Below, piece after piece: positions 59,062-64,000 of a DNA stretch of 64,000 nucleotides (position 1 is the first letter of the stretch; every line of letters starts with the position of its first letter). Below the pieces are notes generated by a model. It had not been told where the DNA came from and did not search any database. It worked only from the letters and a program-made list of their open reading frames with translations. This DNA is from Pseudomonas silesiensis (GTDB lineage Bacteria; Pseudomonadota; Gammaproteobacteria; Pseudomonadales; Pseudomonadaceae). The position numbers were made by a program, and so were the translations under genes. The stretch covers positions 5,647,703-5,711,702 of the forward strand of contig NZ_CP014870.1 of assembly GCF_001661075.1 (NCBI RefSeq). The letters run 5' to 3'.

Positions 59062-60030
59062 ATGTCACTGTTGGAAATCAAGAATCTCAACGTTCGCTTC
59101 GGCGACAAGAACGCCGTTCCGGTGGTCGACGGGCTCGATATCACCGTGGACAAGGGCGAAGTGCTGGCCATCGTTGGCGAATCGGGTTCCGGTAAATCCG
59201 TGACCATGATGGCGCTGATGGGCCTGATCGAACATCCAGGGATCGTCACCGCCGACGCCCTGAATTTCGACGGCAAGAACATGCTCAAGCTGAGCAACCG
59301 CCAGCGCCGGCAAATCGTCGGCAAAGACCTGGCCATGGTGTTCCAGGACCCGATGACCGCGCTGAACCCGAGCTACACCGTCGGTTTCCAGATCGAAGAA
59401 GTGCTGCGCCTGCACCTGAAAATGTCTGGCAAGCAAGCCCGCGCCCGCGCCATCGAACTGCTGGAAAAAGTTGAAATACCCGGCGCCGCCAGCCGCATGA
59501 ATGCCTACCCGCATCAACTGTCCGGCGGCATGAGCCAGCGCGTTGCGATCGCCATGGCGATTGCCGGCGAACCGAAACTGCTGATCGCCGACGAACCGAC
59601 CACGGCGCTGGATGTGACCATTCAGGCGCAGATCATGGACCTGCTGCTGGCCCTGCAGAAAGAGCAGAACATGGGCCTGGTGCTGATCACCCACGACCTC
59701 GCGGTCGTGGCCGAAACCGCCCAGCGCGTGTGCGTGATGTACGCGGGGCAAGCGGTGGAAGTCGGTCAGGTGCCACAACTGTTCGACATCCCGGCACACC
59801 CGTACAGCGAAGCACTGCTCAAGGCGATTCCGGAACACAGCCTGGGCGCCGCGCGCCTGTCGACACTGCCGGGCATCGTCCCCGGTCGTTACGACCGACC
59901 GCAAGGCTGCCTGCTGTCGCCGCGCTGCCCGTACGTGCAGGAGAACTGCCGCACGCAACGTCCGGCCCTTGACCCGAAAAGCCACAGCCTCGCCCGCTGC
60001 TTCTACCCGCTGAATCAGGAGGTGGCGTAA
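59062..60030 (+). CDS. dppD: Dipeptide ABC transporter ATPase DppD
   Basis: DppD is one of two ATPases of the importer. In 322 residues it has Walker A GESGSGKS (39-46), signature LSGGMSQRV, Walker [13 protein letters not shown] and the C-terminal oligopeptide-family Cys region ([15 protein letters not shown]) that binds an Fe-S cluster in relatives. The ATG at 59062 follows GAGGAG at 59050-59055. The stop overlaps the dppF ATG (TAATG). Confidence 0.95.
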   Translation: MSLLEIKNLNVRFGDKNAVPVVDGLDITVDKGEVLAIVGESGSGKSVTMMALMGLIEHPGIVTADALNFDGKNMLKLSNRQRRQIVGKDLAMVFQDPMTALNPSYTVGFQIEEVLRLHLKMSGKQARARAIELLEKVEIPGAASRMNAYPHQLSGGMSQRVAIAMAIAGEPKLLIADEPTTALDVTIQAQIMDLLLALQKEQNMGLVLITHDLAVVAETAQRVCVMYAGQAVEVGQVPQLFDIPAHPYSEALLKAIPEHSLGAARLSTLPGIVPGRYDRPQGCLLSPRCPYVQENCRTQRPALDPKSHSLARCFYPLNQEVA

Positions 60031-61010
60031 TGGCCGTCGTACTTACCGCCCGCAACCTGACCCGTCACTACGAAGTGTCCCGCGGACTGTTCAAGGGCCA
60101 CGCTACCGTGCGCGCCCTGAACGGAGTGTCGTTCGAACTGGAAGCCGGCAAGACCCTCGCCGTCGTCGGCGAATCGGGTTGCGGCAAATCCACCCTGGCC
60201 CGTGCCCTGACCCTGATCGAGGAGCCGTCCTCCGGTTCCTTGAAAATCGCCGGCCAGGAAGTCGCCGGCGCCGACAAGGCCCAGCGCAAGCAATTGCGCA
60301 AAGACGTGCAGATGGTGTTCCAGAGCCCGTACGCCTCGTTGAACCCGCGGCAGAAAGTCGGTGATCAGCTGGCCGAACCGCTGCTGATCAATACCAATCT
60401 TTCAGCGGCTGAGCGCCGTGAAAAAGTCCAGGCGATGATGAAGCAGGTGGGCTTGCGTCCTGAGCACTACCAACGTTATCCGCACATGTTCTCCGGCGGT
60501 CAGCGCCAGCGGATCGCCCTGGCCCGGGCGATGATGCTGCAACCGAAAGTGCTGGTGGCGGACGAACCGACTTCGGCGCTGGACGTGTCGATCCAGGCCC
60601 AAGTGCTGAACCTGTTCATGGACCTGCAGCAGGAGTTCAACACCGCCTACGTGTTCATCTCCCACAACCTGGCGGTGGTGCGGCACGTGGCCGATCACGT
60701 GATGGTGATGTACCTCGGCCGCCCGGTGGAAATGGGCCCCAAGGAAGACATCTACACCCGTCCTCTGCACCCCTATACCCAGGCGCTGTTGTCGGCGACC
60801 CCGACCATTCACCCGGATCCGGACAAGCCGAAAATCAAGATCGTCGGCGAATTGCCCAACCCGCTGAACCCACCGTCAGGCTGTGCTTTCCATAAGCGCT
60901 GCCCTTACGCGACCGAGCGTTGCAGCACTGAAGAGCCAGCCCTGCGCCTGCTGGACAGCCGGCAGGTAGCGTGCCACTACGCCGAGCAATTCCTCGACGG
61001 CGCGGCATAA
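60030..61010 (+). CDS. dppF: Dipeptide ABC transporter ATPase DppF
   Basis: DppF is the second ATPase. In 326 residues it has Walker A GESGCGKST (47-55), signature FSGGQRQRIALARAM, Walker B VLVADEPTSALD and the C-terminal GCAFHKRCPYATERC cysteine motif. It is the last gene of the dpp locus and is translationally coupled to dppD. Confidence 0.95.
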   Translation: MAVVLTARNLTRHYEVSRGLFKGHATVRALNGVSFELEAGKTLAVVGESGCGKSTLARALTLIEEPSSGSLKIAGQEVAGADKAQRKQLRKDVQMVFQSPYASLNPRQKVGDQLAEPLLINTNLSAAERREKVQAMMKQVGLRPEHYQRYPHMFSGGQRQRIALARAMMLQPKVLVADEPTSALDVSIQAQVLNLFMDLQQEFNTAYVFISHNLAVVRHVADHVMVMYLGRPVEMGPKEDIYTRPLHPYTQALLSATPTIHPDPDKPKIKIVGELPNPLNPPSGCAFHKRCPYATERCSTEEPALRLLDSRQVACHYAEQFLDGAA

Positions 61011-61035
61011 GCAAACCTGGAACCGACACAAAAAA

Positions 61036-61137
61036 CTGTGGGAGCGAGACCGGCTTGCCGGGGAAGGAGGAGGATCAGTCAATGAAAGTATCAACTGACA
61101 CACCGCTTTCGCCGGCAAGCCGGTCTCGCTCCCACAG
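61036..61137. repeat. REP doublet, type GTGGGAGCGAGACCGGCTTG
   Basis: Arms read CTGTGGGAGCGAGACCGGCT, then TGCCGGGGAAGG at the left and CGCCGGCAAGCCGGTCTCGC, then TCCCACAG at the right. This arm type differs from the others in the window (GAGACCGGCTTGCCGG). It separates dppF from the convergent MFS gene. Confidence 0.8.
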
Positions 61138-61181
61138 GGGTAATTGATCGGCTCACGAAACTCCTCTACTTCGACTGCGCT

Positions 61182-62498
61182 TCAGTCGGGGGAGAAGGGG
61201 TTTTCTTTTGTTTGCGTTTTGCATTTGGCTATCGCCGTCGAAGTCCGTTTCGTCGTTGAATCGTCATCGCCGTCACCCGGTAGTAGTTCGTCTTCCCCCA
61301 CTCCCAACAAGCGAGTCGCCTGATAAACAAGTGGTATGGAGAACAACGCCAGGGCCGCGCTTGCGAACCAGACGCTATGCCCGCCGAAATGACCATACAA
61401 CTGGCCTCCGAGCGTAGGCGATAGCAGCACACTCGCACTCCAGAACATGGAAAAAAGACCGAAGTAGTGGCCACTTTTTCCTGCTTGCGCACGCTGCATA
61501 ACCAACACGTTCAGGGTGGGCATGAAAAGAATTTCGCCCAGCGTCCAAACCGTAGTCGACAGGCAGACATAAAATATCCCGGAACCCAAGGGCAACATTC
61601 CAAGTCCGCAAGCCAGCAACACGCTGCCTGCCATCAGTTGCCGACGCGCGCCCCACTGCTCACTCCAATGAGATAGCGGAATTTGCAGTAGCACTACCAA
61701 CACTGCATTGAGTGCAAATTGCCACCCGATGGCTTCATTATCCAACCGATAGTAATCGAGCAGATAGTTGCCCAGCATGCTGTAGACCGGTTCAAAGGCA
61801 AGGCCGAGTACCACCGAAGCTGCCAATAACCAGAGAAAAGGCTTGTCCCTGGTAGTGACAGATGGGCCCGAGGGCGTATTAAGGGCTTCATCCCGTATTA
61901 AAACATCACGATGAAAAGTTGCCTGAATAAACCAGACCAGGGCCAACAGCGTCATGCCTGCGCTGACGAAAAACACCCAACGAAAATCAGTCTGCGCCAG
62001 GACTCCACCTACGGCCCCTGCTACCGCCATACCCAAGTTGCTCGCGACACGACTCAACGACTGCGCACGAACGCGCTGCGCAACCTGGCAATACTCCATG
62101 ATCAAACGCTGGTGCAGCGTACGAATCGCCCCATCGAGTGCACCGCTGATCAGCAGCAATCCAGCCAGTAAAGGCACCTCGGTGACCAGCCCCAACAGAA
62201 CCAATACCCATGCCGAGCCAAAAAACAACAAAGCGGTGAGCCGCGCCGTTGAAAAATGGTCGCTCAGCAGGCCACCACCCATCGATCCAATCAGCAAGCC
62301 GGCCCCGTAACCAGATAACAGCCAGCCAACGGTTTCAATCGCAAGCCCCAACTCCTGACGCAGGTACAACGCCATGAACAGTTTGACCATGGCGCTCAGC
62401 CGACTGATGAAGATCAGCGCAGCAAGCATCCAGGCCATTGGACAGAAATAGCCGTTTAGCCGAATAAAATGAATGAGCCGACTAGTCATCCCATTCAT
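61182..62498 (-). CDS. MFS transporter of the drug/metabolite-exporter type
   Basis: A 438-residue 12-helix MFS protein, similar in style to MdtH-like multidrug exporters: GYGAGLLIGSMGGGLLSDHF matches motif A, and AGKSGHYFGLFSMFWSASVL is in the second half. Its C-terminus is hydrophilic and acidic (DELLPGDGDDDSTTKR). It overlaps the end of the upstream transferase gene by 17 bp (8 bp from the second ATG at 62489). Base composition is more AT-rich than its neighbours. Likely exports a product made by the two genes upstream. Confidence 0.85.
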   Translation of the reverse strand: MNGMTSRLIHFIRLNGYFCPMAWMLAALIFISRLSAMVKLFMALYLRQELGLAIETVGWLLSGYGAGLLIGSMGGGLLSDHFSTARLTALLFFGSAWVLVLLGLVTEVPLLAGLLLISGALDGAIRTLHQRLIMEYCQVAQRVRAQSLSRVASNLGMAVAGAVGGVLAQTDFRWVFFVSAGMTLLALVWFIQATFHRDVLIRDEALNTPSGPSVTTRDKPFLWLLAASVVLGLAFEPVYSMLGNYLLDYYRLDNEAIGWQFALNAVLVVLLQIPLSHWSEQWGARRQLMAGSVLLACGLGMLPLGSGIFYVCLSTTVWTLGEILFMPTLNVLVMQRAQAGKSGHYFGLFSMFWSASVLLSPTLGGQLYGHFGGHSVWFASAALALFSIPLVYQATRLLGVGEDELLPGDGDDDSTTKRTSTAIAKCKTQTKENPFSPD

Positions 62499-63534
62499 CC
62501 AGGTTGTGACTCACCTGGCTATGAATACCTTTTGAAGCGAAAGGAATGTCCGAACGGATCTCGTGATTTGCATCGAAAAAATACTGCGCTTGTAGCCGTC
62601 CTTCAGCATCCAGACCTATCAGAGGATTGTTTACCAAGAATTGTCTGGTTGAAGGACAAAGCGTCGGCGCTCGAATCAATAATCGCCATTGGCCAAAAGC
62701 GTTACCTGGAATAACAGCCCGTGCCCCAAAGCGTTTTTTGTATTGGAAAGTACCTTTACTCAAAAACGGCTCACACCCTTGGAAGTCGACACAATCAATG
62801 AACGATTGACTGGACGCCCATTTCAGAATTGCGTGATAGACAAAGTTCTGCGCTCCATTTGCTCGATGAATGGCGGCACCACCGTCCACCCCAATCAATC
62901 GTGCATTCAGGGTGCGTGTTGACGTATCCATCTGCGAAATACTCCCAGCCACCCATTCATCATTCAAATGGACGCGGAACAGCATTCCACGCTTGAACAA
63001 TTGCGAATAAGCCGCTTGCTCTTGCACACTTCTTGCCAATGTCCCATAACGAGCGTTCATGGTCGGGACATGCATGGAACGGTAAAAGGAGAAGAAATGC
63101 TCATCATCCAGTGACACATCGAAACAAAAGCCTTTTTCGACCAATTGAGCATGGCGCTTGCTCTCTCGATTAGAGAACTGCCCCAACACAGCCCTCCAGT
63201 TTTTGGAAACATCAACTTTCTGGTGAATTCTGCTGAGCCCAATAATATCGCCTGGCCTCTGGCATTGCCGAATCACATCCAACGAAGTCATTAATAAAAT
63301 TATACCGGCTCGATTTTGGCTAATAAAAACCTCAAGCTGCTTCCATTCCAACGTACCTTCTTGCTCTACGAATGAATGTTCAAAAAAACATTGATCCACA
63401 AAAGGTGCAATGTAGAGAAGTCCTTCTGCCATTCCGACGTAGACAAGACGCGTCGGTATCCCAGCTTTGGAGCTTCCCTTGTAGATGCGAAAATGGCAAA
63501 GTGACTCCGGATTCATTAGAAGATCAGCGCTCAT
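62482..63534 (-). CDS. FemAB/GNAT-fold acyl- or aminoacyltransferase
   Basis: A 350-residue protein whose C-terminal half (about 130-295) looks like the FemAB/BioF2-like GNAT fold: FSNRESKRHAQLVEKGF, FFSFYRSMHVPTMNARYGTL, the loop VAGSISQMD and the terminal motif YKKRFGARAVIPG. The family uses acyl-CoA or aminoacyl-tRNA to modify amines of peptides, lipids or polysaccharides. Translation overlaps the MFS gene downstream and its ATG overlaps the stop of the gene upstream (ATGA), so the three are one unit. Low GC suggests transfer. The substrate is unknown. Confidence 0.75.
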   Translation of the reverse strand: MSADLLMNPESLCHFRIYKGSSKAGIPTRLVYVGMAEGLLYIAPFVDQCFFEHSFVEQEGTLEWKQLEVFISQNRAGIILLMTSLDVIRQCQRPGDIIGLSRIHQKVDVSKNWRAVLGQFSNRESKRHAQLVEKGFCFDVSLDDEHFFSFYRSMHVPTMNARYGTLARSVQEQAAYSQLFKRGMLFRVHLNDEWVAGSISQMDTSTRTLNARLIGVDGGAAIHRANGAQNFVYHAILKWASSQSFIDCVDFQGCEPFLSKGTFQYKKRFGARAVIPGNAFGQWRLLIRAPTLCPSTRQFLVNNPLIGLDAEGRLQAQYFFDANHEIRSDIPFASKGIHSQVSHNLDEWDD

Positions 63535-64000
63535 GGTTCGCAGTGACTGCGAAGTATCTCCATCATCTCTTCAGCATTGCTAACGAATGTCAGTCCATCA
63601 GTAGGGATGACTTCATAGTCCCCTCGGCAATAGGAACCCGATGCATGAATGGTGCAACCGTCCATTCCCACCAGTAACTGTCGGTCAATCGCATTCAAGC
63701 AACCTGTCATGGCCATCACCAATGACCATTCTTTCAGATCCCTGGGGTCTGCGGGCAATCTGACGGGTGTATCAGCCAGCAACTGGGCACATTCACTGTA
63801 GCGCTGCATGCACTCATAGAGCGAAACGACTATTCCCGAGCCCCCATTGGCTTTGACCAATCCGCTCATTTCTACGGCGGTAGGCGGAAGGTGCGTATAA
63901 AAAGTAGGTTCAAGAATTTCGTCGGGGCTCCAGGTCGCGGCAGGAAAATGCGGTGACTCCAGCTGAACCCATAAACCATTGGATGCCTTTGTGTAACTTG
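63531..64000 (-). CDS. Unidentified protein, 5' end beyond the window
   Basis: The frame is open from the window edge to the TGA at 63531, with no ATG or GTG between 63998 and 63869. The stretch upstream of the internal ATG at 63869 reads as ordinary protein (VQLESPHFPAATWSPDEILE and PTFYTHLPPTAVEMSGLV), so I treat that ATG as internal and the start as outside the window. The visible 155 residues have no motif I recognise; Cys-rich spots (CMQRYSEC, SYCRGDYEVIPTDG) are noted. It is coupled by ATGA to the transferase gene. Confidence 0.75.
   Translation of the reverse strand, partial: SYTKASNGLWVQLESPHFPAATWSPDEILEPTFYTHLPPTAVEMSGLVKANGGSGIVVSLYECMQRYSECAQLLADTPVRLPADPRDLKEWSLVMAMTGCLNAIDRQLLVGMDGCTIHASGSYCRGDYEVIPTDGLTFVSNAEEMMEILRSHCEP

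Noticed and set aside
61036..61137. REP doublet as a phage attachment site next to the AT-rich operon
   Set aside because: No integrase, tRNA or direct repeat is seen; the same kind of doublet occurs at many core-gene borders here.

Overview
The window is a chromosomal segment of a fluorescent pseudomonad (Pseudomonas fluorescens group). The evidence is high-GC coding sequence, many 90-120 bp REP doublets of the fluorescens type, and a gene order that closely follows P. aeruginosa PAO1 from about PA4448 (hisD) to PA4506 (dppF), as recalled from that genome. Most genes are core genes. The exceptions are a galactarate/glucarate catabolic island (about 37.9-45.0 kb) and an AT-richer three-gene operon at the right edge (61.2-64.0 kb).

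Left third (1-17.5 kb). It begins with hisD (cut by the window edge), hisG, murA and the BolA-like ibaG, all on the minus strand. The mlaFEDCB phospholipid-trafficking operon follows, divergent from kdsD-kdsC-lptC-lptA-lptB (Kdo synthesis and LPS transport). Next come rpoN-hpf-ptsN-rapZ-ptsO (sigma-54, ribosome hibernation and the nitrogen-related PTS) and the Fur-controlled operon fagA-fumC-orfX-sodA-zupT, which runs toward them. The iron-starvation operon pairs an iron-free fumarase with a Mn superoxide dismutase and a ZIP metal importer.

Middle (17.7-37.7 kb). The genes are pmbA/tldD (with darP between them), a nitrilase-family amidase, the AsmA-like yhdP, rng, maf, mreBCD, gatCAB, a small RlpA-like lipoprotein, a Ca2+/Na+ antiporter, a carboxymuconolactone-decarboxylase-like protein and an AEC transporter. 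mla, lpt and yhdP all serve outer-membrane lipid homeostasis; mreBCD and murA serve the cell wall.

The sugar-acid island reads kdgD, 2-oxoglutarate semialdehyde dehydrogenase, gudP-type MFS transporter and garD on the minus strand, with a FadR/GntR regulator nearby. An almost identical 18-bp inverted repeat lies on the kdgD promoter (43490-43507) and upstream of the regulator (45019-45036), which defines a likely operator and an autoregulatory circuit. The genes give a complete route from galactarate to 2-oxoglutarate.

Right part (45.1-61.0 kb). A YddA/SbmA-type ABC exporter and the redox-sensing pair roxS/roxR precede a SIMPL-domain protein and a large dipeptide-uptake locus. That locus holds three DppA-type binding proteins, an OprD-family porin and dppBCDF. 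Its first gene has a good sigma-54 (-24/-12) promoter candidate with GGTGC/GCACC repeats upstream. Hairpins between the genes could set high expression of binding proteins relative to the permease. The right edge holds an MFS exporter, a FemAB/GNAT-like transferase and an unidentified protein that runs out of the window. These three overlap or nearly overlap and look horizontally acquired; they are the least explained genes here.
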